The notes beneath the pieces are model-generated. The model worked only from the letters and a program-made list of their open reading frames with translations, had not been told where the DNA came from and ran no database searches. Made by a program: the position numbers and the translations under genes. From Siderastrea siderea (Eukaryota; Cnidaria; Anthozoa; Scleractinia; Rhizangiidae): a DNA stretch of 64,000 nucleotides. Where the stretch lies: positions 53,473,533-53,537,532 of the forward strand of contig OZ034967.1 in assembly GCA_964030785.1 (NCBI GenBank). The letters run 5' to 3'. Below, one piece after another: positions 1-12,865 of this stretch. Position 1 is the stretch's first letter. Each line of letters opens with the position of its first letter.

Positions 1-1469
1 CCGATGAAAATGATAATTCTGCTTGGAACAGCAAATACAAAATTACGTATTTGGCAATGCAAATTAACAAGCTGACAGACTATTTGTAAGGGGATAGGTT
101 TCAAAAAGACTATTGGCAACCTTAAGTATTAACAAGCATGGACAACAGAGTAATTTTTTTCTCAGAATATGCCCGTTATAAGACAATCAGAATGTATGCG
201 CCAAATAAAAACAAACCCTGTAACGGGCAACAGGTATAAGATGTAACGCAGACCGAATGATGCTGGGCCTTAGCTAATAATACCGTGACACTTAAAAGAT
301 GTAACTCTGTGATCGCACGTCAAACTAAGAGAAAAGTTTTCGAAACGTATATTATAGGAAATGGAAGGGCTGTCAGTGCATTACAAAACACATTTCACTG
401 GTTTGCCGGCCTGTCAATAAAGTACATAACGAAAAAGACATCTTGTCAGTTGAAAACATTTGTAAAGTTAAGTTTTAAGGACCATATTTTTCAACAACGA
501 ATTTCAGTAGTACATTTTCGACCACGTGTCAAGTTTTACTCGTCCTTCGTCTTGTGTCTTCTGTGCGCTTAGATTGTTATTATTTGCATTCCGGAAGACG
601 TTTGTGTGGCGTTAGGGATTTCTAACATTATTTACAGGGTTTGTAAGACTTCCGCATCGCCTTACAAGCATTTGCGACAATTTCCCTTTCACAATTCCCT
701 GACCCAAGTCTTTGCCTCTTGGAATGACACGATAATAAATTTCACAAGTTTTGCTAGTTTCAAAATGCTCTTTCTAGTGGCACAAATGGCTTTTTATTTC
801 TGTCTGAGCTGAAACTTTAGGTGGTCTATTGGTCATTGGCCAGCTGTTGCGAAAAATCACGGCAATACATTTGTCCTTTATGCCGAAGTTTAATCTGCGA
901 GGGATCCGGAATAAACGGTCAGAGAAAATGAAAGAGACTTTCTTCGGCTAGAAGTTACCATGTATCAGCAAACAACAATAAAACACAAACCAATATGTTA
1001 CTTCATGGAGTTTGCGAAATGACTTTAATCTTCACTTCGTAGCAAGGGTATGTCAACGACACTGCTTTTGTTCTTGATATGACTACTACTCTCGCTTTGA
1101 CAGGCAACTTACATCAATTATCTTTTTTTCGTCTGAAATTACTAAAAGCAAATGGAAATGGATAAGGCCAGCCCTACACTTGTCGAATTTCTCCAGCGCC
1201 GAATGTAATGCAAATAATAAAAATTCATCATTCGGAAAAATTTGCATCAAATAGTGATTGCCCGGGTGACAAGTCCGATATTGACACGGGGCTAAATTAA
1301 AGTTTAATACCGCTCTGCACTGATTGTAATCTGCGAAGCCGTACGAGTTTATTCCTGTATTGATAAAAGCTGGTACCAAATCGACGGAGACAAATAAAAT
1401 CATTATGGGGACAAAAATAATAAAAGAAAAAATAAATAAATAAGAAATAACGATGATCTTTGCAATTCT

Positions 1470-1622
1470 GAGGAGGCCCGTTCGAGCTTGAATTTTTTCA
1501 GGTTGTTCTTTTATCAGCTGCTTTTAAAAGTTGATATCTTAAACTGCGAAGATCATCGTCATTTCTTATTTCATCCGCAGTTTACATATATGATCATTTT
1601 CATATATTCATTCTCAGTGAAA
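1470..1622 (+). repeat. Partial tRNA-derived SINE copy
   Basis: A remnant of an internal promoter box B (GTTCGAGC near 1481) is followed by a tail containing TTTTTTCAGG, AAACTGCGAAGATCATCG and the end TTTCATATATTCAT. The same arrangement (box B, TTTTTTCAGG, AACTGCGAGGATC) is seen at 29940-30045. The head is truncated. Confidence 0.5.
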
Positions 1623-2511
1623 TTTATGTCCTTCGGGTCCATCGCGATCTCTTTTCCCACGTGGAAGAAAGGAGCTCGTGATAGGCCTTAACATATGTCT
1701 GCGTACGAGACTACCGTTACCGGGATCACTACAAATTTTGCGATTTGTGATGACTGGTGTCTTCTGAGGGGATTTAATTTAGTTCATGTGTATGGAATTT
1801 CAGTAAGTGATAGGTTTCTAAGAGTACGTTTAAGTTAAAACAAATCAGTGGATTTCACGAAGCAGGACTGTAACGACAAATGTTTTTTTGAATTTTTAAA
1901 AGTGAATATGACAGCATACAGGTTGTTGATAAACTGCTTATCACCAGAGTATTTACTGTAACTTGGTGACATTGGCGTGATATAATTTTCCATAGCGGAC
2001 ACCCTGGCTTCAGAAGCCCGTTGGGCGAATGGAAATCAACTGGCGCACCGCCGCTTCGCCCTCTGTCACCGCGGTTTCGCGGCGCCCACACCACTTTGAA
2101 ACTCTTTCTCACAAAAAAAAAATAATAATAATAATAAATATATATTACCTCTGGCAACCAAGGTATAGTAGAGTATTTTGGGCGGAAAAGTTTTATGATA
2201 AGTTACTGTGGGATCTATTTGATGGATTTTTAAAATATCGCCGCACGATAAATGGGCAAACGTTAAAACGGGAAAGATTCCGTACCATAAGGTAAACCAG
2301 AACTTGTCGTTTGTCAACACTAAAAAAAAAAAATGCTCCGAGATACCACCAAATCTTCTAATAGTTTGCTAGGGTGGGCCGGGAGAGATGAGTGTATGGT
2401 ACGAATGGGTGGAGAGGTCCCGTTCAAAAGGCACTAAAGAAAGGAAGGTGTTACAATACAATGCCTTTCCATTTTAAAGAAGAGATCTGAAAAAGCATTT
2501 CAGTCTTCACC

Positions 2512-2635
2512 TAGCCTGTGAACAGGCTCCGCGGAGGGGGAAAATAACGTTCTCTTCTCTAGTCTGACACCGGCTCGCTTGGTTCGCCGATTTTTTTGCG
2601 TTACTTTCCCCCACCGCGGAGCCTGTTAACAGGCT
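2512..2635. mobile_element. Short inverted-repeat element (MITE) with 10-bp target duplication
   Basis: The ends are near-perfect inverted repeats (left AGCCTGTGAACAGGCTCCGC, right ending GCGGAGCCTGTTAACAGGCT). The element is flanked by the direct repeat AGTCTTCACC at 2502-2511 and 2636-2645, which I read as a target-site duplication. It is non-coding. A 9-10 bp duplication would suit a Mutator-like family, but this assignment is inference. Confidence 0.7.
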
Positions 2636-2760
2636 AGTCTTCACCAGGCAGGAGGGACCAGGGATTCACCTTGCTAGTGTTCTGTTGTCATCAACCGTTT
2701 TTGTTGGTATGATAATCAAGAAACCCGGTGAATCAGTTAAATACTTTTTGTTTGAATTGC

Positions 2761-2768
2761 AAAAAAAA

Positions 2769-2806
<38 letters not shown>
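2761..2806. repeat. Poly-A plus GA microsatellite
   Basis: A run of about 17 A is directly followed by about 14 GA units. Simple sequence, no coding value. Confidence 0.95.
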
Positions 2807-2807
<1 letters not shown>

Positions 2808-3054
2808 AAAAATTGACTGGGGAGCTAGAGAGATGCGAGCAGCAAGGCACCCTGCAAGTAGGTTGTGAATACAGCCTTCCCTCATCGCTTGGCCACTTGC
2901 TTTCACGTGCCTTTCTTTTTGTGATAAGATCTTCGAGCAGGGGAACGAATGCGGGTGTTTTCGACGAGCCCAAACGCACTCGCGTCAATAGCGGGCTGGA
3001 GGGATGAGAGACAGCTGCAATCACATGCCATTCCAGAAGGAATCAATACAGTAC

Positions 3055-3236
3055 CTTTTGACGAAGGGGTCTGAAAAGCCATTGGAGTCCTTGGCAGGCA
3101 GGTTTCGTGCCTCTTTCAGCAGAACATGTAACTTTCCTCCAAGCTTCTTTTTCTTCTTTTTGTCCTTGTGGGACTCCTCCCCCGGTTCATACATTAGTGA
3201 CACAGTCAGGTCCCCGCAGTACGACATCAGGGACGG
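3055..3236 (-). CDS. SYTL: Slp exon 10 (start of C2B)
   Basis: Acceptor GACCAGAG|CCG, donor TCAAAAG|GTACTG. Encodes GDLTVSLMYEPGEESH, a Lys run, LGGKLHVLLKEARNLPAK and SNGFSDPFVK. The alternative acceptor two bases upstream would meet a stop, so 3236 was chosen. Leaves phase 2, so a further exon must exist. Confidence 0.83.
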
Positions 3237-6200
3237 CTCTGGTCGCTACAGTAACACAACGAGACAAAATCAAATGTTACTACATATTTAACTATGATTT
3301 CAAAATGTTGTGCATTGGGATACGAACGTCACAGTTTCCTTGGAGCGATCCTCAAAGGCAGCTTTCGAGCTGGCATCACACGCGCTATTCTGCTGCTGCA
3401 CCAAGAGCAATCAAACGGACGTTAAAGCTGGTAGCCTGGTATGCCTGTGTAAAATGGCCCTTTATTGTGGCGTAACTAGAGCTGCGTGTAAGGTGAGGGC
3501 CTTGAGTAAAAAGCACGAATGAGGATGGAGGGAGGGGGGGGGGGAGAGGGGAAAGGGGAAGATGGCGCGGAGTAAATGAAGCTAAAAACGGGGTAAGCAA
3601 AAATGGGGGAGGGGAGGGGAGGGGCACGGAGTGAAAACAATAAATGGGGTGGGGGAAGGGGCGGAGAGAAGATGTTTGAGAATTTTAAGTAATTCTGGCT
3701 CTTCTGGCCTTATTTTTTTTTCAGGATTATTGAATAGGCAATTTGCACAGGCCTGAGAAAAACGTTATTTGACTCTTGCAACAGATTCGCCAACCGAAGA
3801 AAACAATGTGAACATCTTCGCAACCCAACGTTGGTTTGAACTTCGTAAGCTAACTCAAGGAATTCCAGATACGTCTTTCAAGCCTAACTCCCACTTGGGA
3901 AAAAAAAATTAAAAATGGGGTTGTAGACTTACCCTCTCCCGTAGAGGATACCAGTTAGGTGATGGGTCATCCCAACTGAATCCCGAGTCCTGATATGTGT
4001 CTAGTGGCAGCATAACCTCCCCCAGGAAGTCATTGTGTCCAAACGTGTCGTGGTTCCACATGGTTAGCCAAATGGTGCGGGTCAACATTTCTTCAAATCC
4101 TATTTTGAACTACACACATAGCAAAACAGCAAGTATCAGTAATGAGAGAAAAGATTACACGCGCTTACACGCCTTTCGTTCAAAATTAAAGGCGTCATTC
4201 TTAACGTACATTCCAGCAAAGTACAGATCGGATAAGCCAATTTATTTCCTTTCACTGTCCGACTACCAATCGAGGAGAGATCTTGCCAATACTGACAATA
4301 CTCGGACAGCACTGATTCTTTTATTTTCAAATTGTAACTTCGGGCTTCTCACTCAATATCTTTTATCCAAAAGGCAGAGTGTTAGCTTCCGAAATATATA
4401 TTTTGCTCACTGCAACAGAGCTTTATAATAAATACAGAAGATTATAGATCATTAATGACCACATTTCAGACATTTTAATGCTGATAGATCACGATATTCT
4501 TTTTGTAATCCCATTCAGTCTCATTTACTGTTTGCGTTTGGTTTTCTAAACTCCCCCACAACATTCTTGTATCCCGTTGGTGTTTTTCTGTTGACTGAAA
4601 TCACATTTTCAAGTTCCATTCTGTTAACAAAAGACCTGCTCAATAGCATTTTACACGTAAGAGCGGTTTCAGTACACGCATGTGAAAAGAAGTTTTTTTA
4701 AGGGCACAAGAGATTGCGTGACAAGCACAAGGGTACTACATACCTTTAGGATTTCGTCAAAATCTGGATCCAACGTATTCTTCTTTGTTTTGGTCTTGCG
4801 CTTTCCTCCCTTTGTTTTGTCCGGTAGAAGGTACACTTTGCAATAACTGATGAAAGACCAATAGTATTACAACTTGAAAAATGACTAACGGATATCCTGG
4901 GGTCAAATCAATTACAAACTGTACATGTATGTAAGTTAGGAGGTACAGTTAACTCACGGATCTGATCTTCCCTTCTTCTCGTCTGCAGGTGCAATATCCT
5001 TGGCTCTGTGAATCTGTACTTCCAACTGGTATTTGTGCTTGTCGTATCTCAGTCCGAATAATATTTCACCTGTAACAGTTATATTACCAAACCTCCCCTC
5101 CCCTGCATCACTGTAGTAGCTCACGATACTTTCACGACTACCCTAAAAAACAAAAAGGGTAATGACATTACAGTGAGCCTCTCTCAGAGCGCTTTTCAAT
5201 TGTATCGTAAAACCAAAACCACAGTAAATTACCTCAGCCAATCACAACAAACACAAATTACCCAATGAACCAATCAGAACTCGAAGCAAATACCTGTAAC
5301 CAGCCCCAAGCGCGGGAAAACGCGTGCGAGCAAGTCGTGATTGGTTTGAGTTTTTACATGTACTTCTGATTGGTCGAGAAAGTGATGTGAGATTTTTTAA
5401 CCAATGCACAGAGCGAAGTAAAACAAAACCAAAGCAAAGCGAGAATTACTATCGACACTCAAATGAAAACCGCTCTAAACAACGACAAAGTTTCAGCTGT
5501 ATCATAATGATCAGTCCTGCACAGAACACAGCAGGCCTTCATGCCTTCTACTGTAACCCTGGAAAAATTAAAGCTCAAAATTCAGACTACCAGAAGGCTT
5601 CATAAGATTACACCATAATTACCAAAACTTGCATGTGGTTTGAATCATCAAGGTAAAATCCTAAGTAAGTGGGAACCAATGGAAAAAATAATTATTCTCT
5701 TAAGAAATAATGCTTGTGTAATCTAAGTATTGTTAGAATGTGTAAAGTTAAAATATGTTTATAAGTCTTAAGTACAATAACCATCTTTTGTACCATACAT
5801 GTACCAAGTGTATTGTAACTGATGTGTTGTAATATTAAAAGTTTCAAAAAAGATTGTCAAAACCGTTTCACTAACCATGCTAATGATGTTAAGCTGATCT
5901 TGAAGTGTCTTAGTGGCAACATTTGGGTGGTCCCGCCCATAATTTGCAAAAGCCTGGTCAATGTCATCTGCGTCATCATCTTTAGTGGGTGTCCTGTGTC
6001 CTTCCTCTGGTTTAGCGCCGTCGTCTGGGTATGTGCTGCAGGTTATCTCTGGATTAATCACGGTCACGTCTGCAATGTTCTCAACTTCATCTGTTGCAAG
6101 GCAATAGCAGAAAAATTTATCAGGCAAATTTGGCAGGCAGGCAGTTTAACAATGTGCTCTTTTACAGGAATAACTTGTAACAGACTTAAAAATGTTGCCT

Positions 6201-9200
6201 TTCCAGAGTAAGTACTTTAGACCTAGCCAATTTGTCCCTAAATTACTATTAAATTGTTGTTGTTGTTGTTTTTGGCGCCTATAGTGTAGTGGCACATAAG
6301 GACTCCATAGAGTATCTAGTATATCCTTCCCTGTCAGTCACTGCAGCTCGTAGCTCGTCCCAGGATTCCCATAAATTGGTATATCAGTTAACATGTATAT
6401 ATTTAAAAAAGCATATTAAATTATACACTGTAGTTATACATTTTATTCTTTCTTTGTCAGAACCATCTCGTGTGGAACAGTTTGCCTCGTTGTTTTGTTC
6501 ATACTTCGTCACCCCTTTCTTTCAACATTCACTTATCACTATTTGGAGAGCAGTTCAATGTTTTAATTTGGTCAAATTTTATCTTTGTAAAATTAGTACG
6601 TGTTTCTATCTAAGACTGAATTATGCCAGTGTTTAGAACAATAAAAGTCTAAAAAGAACTGTAAGAAAAAAGACCTGATCCAAATTAAAGCCCTGACCCA
6701 CACTCCCAACAAGAGCTGTACAATACGTGATAAAAACAGCAAGGAGAATTTGGATGCTGATCCTGATAGAACTGTTTTAGCACATATAAAATCACATCAC
6801 AGAATTAATAAAAGTTGGCGTGGAACAGGCCTTGTGATTTAGTGGCACCACATGTACAGTTCAGGTTGCCAGAGAATTTAAAATTCTTTCTTTGTCTTTA
6901 AATACACTCACTGTTCATTCAAGAAACCACCTATCTCTTCACTTTTCAGTATAGCCTACATGCACTCTATTGTAATATTACAGTTCATATGGATTGTTGT
7001 TCATGTGAGCTTCATCGTTTTTTCCAACAGTAACAATTTTTTGTACTTGTGTACATAAATATATGGAGGGAATAAAATTAAATTGAATTGAAGTCAAACT
7101 AACTGCCACTGGCTTAACAAACTACAGTTGACTCCTGGGCACTCGAACCTCCGACTAATTCAAAGTGAATGATTTTTCCTTTCAGGTCATTTTCTTTATT
7201 ATTTTACCCTTGATAACTTGAACTCCCAATAACATGTACCTTTTTTGATTTCCCTTGAAAGTTTGAGTTATTGGGAGCCAACTTTAAAAGTAACTTTTGA
7301 CATTAAAATCTTTAATCCCAAGCCCGCTGGATCTATTTCTTGTAAACATAGCCAAGCTGCAAAAACGTTTTCACCAAGGAGGATTTTCTTACCATCCTGC
7401 TCTGACAGCTCAGCAACAGGAGTTCTGTCCCCTTCAACAGGTGTGGCTTCACCCGCATCCACATACTCGGATCCAGAGGTCATCCCTTCTTCACTGTGTT
7501 CATGCTCTGAGAGAGCAGGGGTAGCAGTCTCTGAGTGAAGAGGACTGGCAAGAGGAGTGAAAAATTCGCCAGTTGTCTCTGAATCTGGCGACGCTGGCCT
7601 AACATCAAGGAATTGCTTCTGAGGATAGGCCTCCTGTCCTGGGTGCTCATAATCACTGGCTGCTTCAGCCCATTCATGTGCCACCTCATGCCATTTGGTT
7701 TTAACCTCAACAACAGGTTCATTGTTCACTTGTTCTCTTCTGCTTTGCTCTCTGTCAATTTCCCAGTTGGTTACTTTTTGGTCATAACCCTGAGCCTCGT
7801 GTTCACTGTAACCATCAACAGTGTTGTGTTCATGCGCATGATTGGCCCACTGTGGCACATCATGCTTGTCAATTTCTTCGTCCATTTCCTCTTCTGATTC
7901 AGACTCTTTGTCATCTTGTTGGTTTACCAAGTGGTCAAAAACTGTCTCTTCAGGTACTTCCACAGCATCATTTCCCAGATCATGTACGGGTGAGCCTGTG
8001 GAATACCACACTTAATTAATGTACTTACAGTTATGTTTTATGATATTTATAGGAAAGATTAAATACTTAAAACTTTCATTTAGTGCTCTTAACTTGAAAA
8101 GATTGACAACTGAACTCAACTCTTCATTCAAATGTTAATAAAGATTTAGTAAATGTTATTTCAAGAGGTGACCATGCATGTAGGGCACACTTCTTGTTTT
8201 TTGTCTACCAAATTAAGTAATAAAAATAATAAATACTAGCTTTGAACAAATCACCTGTATCATTTTTAAAACAGAGATTACATGTATACCTGTAAGAAGT
8301 ACGTATACACTGTTCAGAGTTTATAATAATTATATAATTGATAATTCTTAAAATTTTATCTGTACAATTAGTTTTATATATACCATGATAATGCTTTTTC
8401 TCATAATTCATGTATTTTTACTTTGTATGCTGTTTTAAATACAAATTTAGAATATTAACACCTTGACAGGTCACAGAATGTGTGGTTCCAGAAAATATCC
8501 ATACCTTCCACATGGACCGTTTTTACTTTGCACCCCCCCACCCCTGTGGAAATTCCAGTTTAGCTTCATACTTTTCCTATAAACATTTTGACCTTTGAGA
8601 CCCCCAGCCTCTCAGAATTTCCAGCCATCTATGGGGTGGGTATGGATATTTTTTGGAACCACACATTGCAAACTGGAAAAAGGTAATGTTCCCATTTTAC
8701 ATTTCTATTAAGGTAAGAATTCAAATAATTTAATAGACATGCACAGTATTGTAAGTAATACTAAGTTTTCTGAGAGTTGAAATTGAAGACATTTGAAGAC
8801 CTAGCTGGTTGCAGCAGTAAAATTATGTGATTTAGATTATTAACATGATTGGGTGATTTTATATTTATGTTTATTAGCAATAAATGCTTTGATTAGCTGC
8901 CAGCTATGTGGATTTCAACTTGTTAAGGTCAGCTAGTGCAAGGATTTCAGTGTACACAGGCTCCACAACCTCTCTCATGATGCCTTGGAAGAACCCTTTA
9001 ATAAAGTAGAATTTTATTCTTTGCATCTCTGCAATTCAGGCATTCTTTGCTTCCCTCTTTAAAACTCTTTAACTAAGCATATAACTTTGATCCTCTGTCT
9101 GAGAACCTCCAAAAGAATTAAGTAAACCTTGCTAGCTGAAGGCTTTTAGTAAGTGTCCTGTGAATGGAAATGTGCTCAGCTGGTGTCACAGTTGATTATT

Positions 9201-12200
9201 GCTAGTTTCAATGTCACTATGTGATGTACAAATTACATGTTTTACCTGCCAACAGCTGACAAACAGCTGACAAACTATCATTCCTAAGGAAGATCAACAT
9301 CCAATTTCTCCTTGTAATATTAACTGACATGTACTGTGTGATAAGTGTCATGATAAAAGAACACAGATGCAAAAAAAAAAATGCTGATGGTGAACTCGCC
9401 TGTTTGTTTGGTATTTTGTTCTGATGTCCAATAAAGAGGTCCTGACAAAATTAATACTGACATAATGAGTCTTAAGTCGAAGCCTTTACACATTTTTTTG
9501 TAATCATCAAAGACATTAAAATTTTTCAACTGTAAACAGCTTCTCTCAGACATTTTAGAATTGAAATTATAGGTTTTTGCGTGGCAGGAAATTAAACCTG
9601 TCCAGATCATACATGATTTGTCAAGTAAACCCTGCAAACCTTTAACATAATAACCATGACTGTGAGCTTTTTTCAGCGAGTCAGTTTTTATACCTTATCT
9701 GGATAACTGACAGAAGTAAAAGAAAACTGAACACAGACACAAGGAACATAACAGTCATGAGCCACATCAATAACAATATTTACGTTAATCCAGCTTACAA
9801 GTGAAGTGATCCTCATCCGTATCACAAGTTATTTCCATGAACCCGCTTTCGCTCTGTGCAATTTAAAAGTTTTTGTTCGCTATGAATGCCTTTTGAAGGA
9901 AGCTCAAGTAAATTGGAAAAATAAACAAATAACCCGGTGAGAAAAAAGAGTATTAATTTAGCGGTCAAAGAATATCAAATGATAACCGTAATGTTGCTGA
10001 ATATTACAACAGATCTCCTTGTGAATATTAAACTTAACAAACAAAACAACACACATCAAAATTTGAATTTTTCACCAATCACAATTTGAATACCGGTAGT
10101 CTGTCATAGTTGAGGGAACTTTTTGTTGTCTGGATACCTATTGGCTATCACTGAATTTTCCCTTCGATATGTATCCAGTTAACATGCAGAAACAAGGTGG
10201 TGTAGACAACAGCTTTATATTAAAGAAACCTTTTAAACGTTAAGACATGATTGACCATCAAAGGTAAAATAGTCTAAAAACAACTAAATTTTATTCAAAT
10301 TTATTCAAACAAAAAAGAAAACAGACATGGGAAGATGCAAAATTTTACTGTCAAAAAATCAACTATTATTATAATTATTAAATAATAACTTTAAAAAAAT
10401 GACCACATGCATAAGATGTGCATTAATCACTGTGATGGCTCAAACTTTTCAGTCTTTTGATAAGCCAAATTATAAGTGTAAATATAAATATAATTATATA
10501 CATCAGTGCTACCATAGCAACAGCAATGACATCATGCATTTTACACATTTAAATTTACAACTTTCAAGATTGGCATCTAGACCAAAACTTGGAAACAACC
10601 TTATGTCCTTTGTATTCCATATGTAGGCCTTTCCAGGTAAACTTGCCAAGACCAAAGTTTTCAGTACTAAATAAAAAGATGTTAATATATTTTTATAATT
10701 AGCATATGTACCAAACCAGTGGATAGCGTTTTTCATACACTCTGATTGGCTACTCAAACTCGGGAGAGTTTTTATGTGAGTTTTCCTCATTTCTCAGAAA
10801 AAAAGGAGCTATGTTTTGTTGGCTATCTACTGGATTGGTGTATACTAAAACAATTATTCACCTCAGTGTCGGTGAAGAGAGGTAGATATTTCCCTCGCCG
10901 CTCGGCAATATCCACCACTATTCACCTCCACTTAGGTGAATAATTGTTAAATACAGTAAACCCTGCGTATAAGAACGTGGGTTTTAAGAACCTGTTAGGC
11001 TAAAATTTTCATTTTAAGCCCCCTCCACATAAGAACCTATTAAGGCTAAAATTTTAAGTTAGGTTCTTATCAGTGGAGTTGCTGTAAAAGTGTATAGGTA
11101 GAAACTGCTGAATTAAGATCACCATCTGATTATATTTAAAAGTAACTTGACATAACATTTTTTTCTTTCAAGCTAAAGTACCGTGTTGTATGTCTATTGT
11201 GTTTGCCATTTATATTGTATTATGAGATGATATTTACAATGTACAATACCTTGGTAGTCTAAATTTGCTTTAAGTACCATTTATATAAGAACCTGTTCAG
11301 GCTAAATTAAAAAATCCAGGTTCTTATATGTGGGGTTTTACTGTATTGCCATTTATTAGCAAAGGCCAATCATATCATCGCTGATAACAAGAATTTGAAC
11401 TTAACTAGACTTGAAAGAAAGAATAACTCAAGCTGAAAGTAATGGCTTACTCTGAAATTGACATACATGATTGTGAATGTTTTTAATGCAGAAAGGGTGT
11501 ATATCATATGCAGTTTTTCCCAGAACATTGGAAAACTTAAAATTTGCCTTAGTTAACTCTGATATATTTGTTGAGACAGTTTTGTTTAAATACATGTAAG
11601 TATAATTCAACTAATTGCTCATAAGTACAATCCTTACCTCTTGGTGTAGAACTGTGTGATGAGGACGAGGCGTTCTCTTGCTCATCGCTTTGATCCTCCT
11701 CAACTCTTCGTTCAACTTGGTTGGCCTTTACGTACTGCTTGTAGTTTTGATTTATTTCTTCAGTGTTCAGAAAGGGTGTATATCATATGCAGTTTTTCCC
11801 AGAACATTGGAAAACTTAAAATTTGGCTTAGTTAACTCTGATATATTTGTTGAGACAGTTTTGTTTAAATACATGTAAGTATAATTCAACTAATTGCTCA
11901 TAAGTACAATCCTTACCTCTTGGTGTAGAACTGTGTGATGAGGACGAGGCGTTCTCTTGCTCATCGCTTTGATCCTCCTCAACTCTTCGTTCAACTTGGT
12001 TGGCCTTTACGTACTGCTTGTAGTTTTGATTTATTTCTTCAGTGTTCTTTTTTTCTTCCTCCTCTTCCCCTTCTTTCTCCACCAGACGTGACATGTGTAC
12101 TGGAACTGGTCTGTGAAGCTTGCCGCCATGATTATTTAGGTTTAGTGAGATCACAGGTGGTGAACCTGGGTCAGCATCTTTGAATTTTGGTACAGGATAA

Positions 12201-12832
12201 TAGAAAATGATCCATGCAATCAGACAGTGAGTGTCACAAGTGCCCCAGTTTTATCAATGTGTGGGTTGACATGATAGGAACTCATAGGAACTTTGCTTTA
12301 CTTCAGAAAAGCTTGTTTGTTAGGCACAGCACAAATCCTGTGCAGAACTTGAGACACCTAAAGCTATGGGACATTAAGCTTGATGCTCTAGGGAAATAAA
12401 ATAAATACGAACTTACTGAATTTTCAGTCTCGAATATTGAATTTCTAGCTTTCTCATTGGATGGCTGCACTCAGGTGAATAACTCTGCTTTTTGCCTTAC
12501 GATGAAATTAATATTTTTCCTAAAAAATATGCCCCACCCTTCCCCCCAAGTTGAAACATGAAGTTGAAACATGTACACGCCATTTAATAATTAAATCAAT
12601 TATTTTGCTCGCGCTTATTGGATATGAGGTCATTAAAACCAATGAGGCATGACGTGGCTCCTTGATTATTTACCACCTCATATCCAATTGCCTGCTTGTG
12701 GAATAATAATCAATTATGCTGAGAGAAACACAAACAAACAAACATAACAATATTGATAATGATGATAAAAATAATAAATCAACAACAATAACAAGAATAA
12801 TTATCACTGACAATGATGATGATGACGATGAC

Positions 12833-12865
<33 letters not shown>

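Larger units (their letters stand above)
1..3054. other. No gene recognised; intergenic or 3' intron of the Slp gene
   Basis: No convincing coding exon was seen on either strand. The remaining exons of the C2B domain of the neighbouring minus-strand gene should lie to the left of 3055, but no matching reading frame with splice sites was found here. The stretch holds a SINE fragment (about 1470-1622), a short inverted-repeat element (2512-2635), an AAT run (about 2118-2140) and an A-run followed by a GA microsatellite (2761-2806). Open frames here are short and look like chance. Confidence 0.5.
7996..11488. other. Long Slp intron
   Basis: Non-coding apart from two inverted-repeat elements (8477-8667 and 10954-11343). 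Open frames in it show no family features. Confidence 0.6.

Noticed and set aside
2737..3024. 95-aa minus-strand ORF ending in a Leu-Ser run
   Set aside because: The C-terminal half is the GA microsatellite, and the rest shows no domain or splice context fitting the Slp gene.
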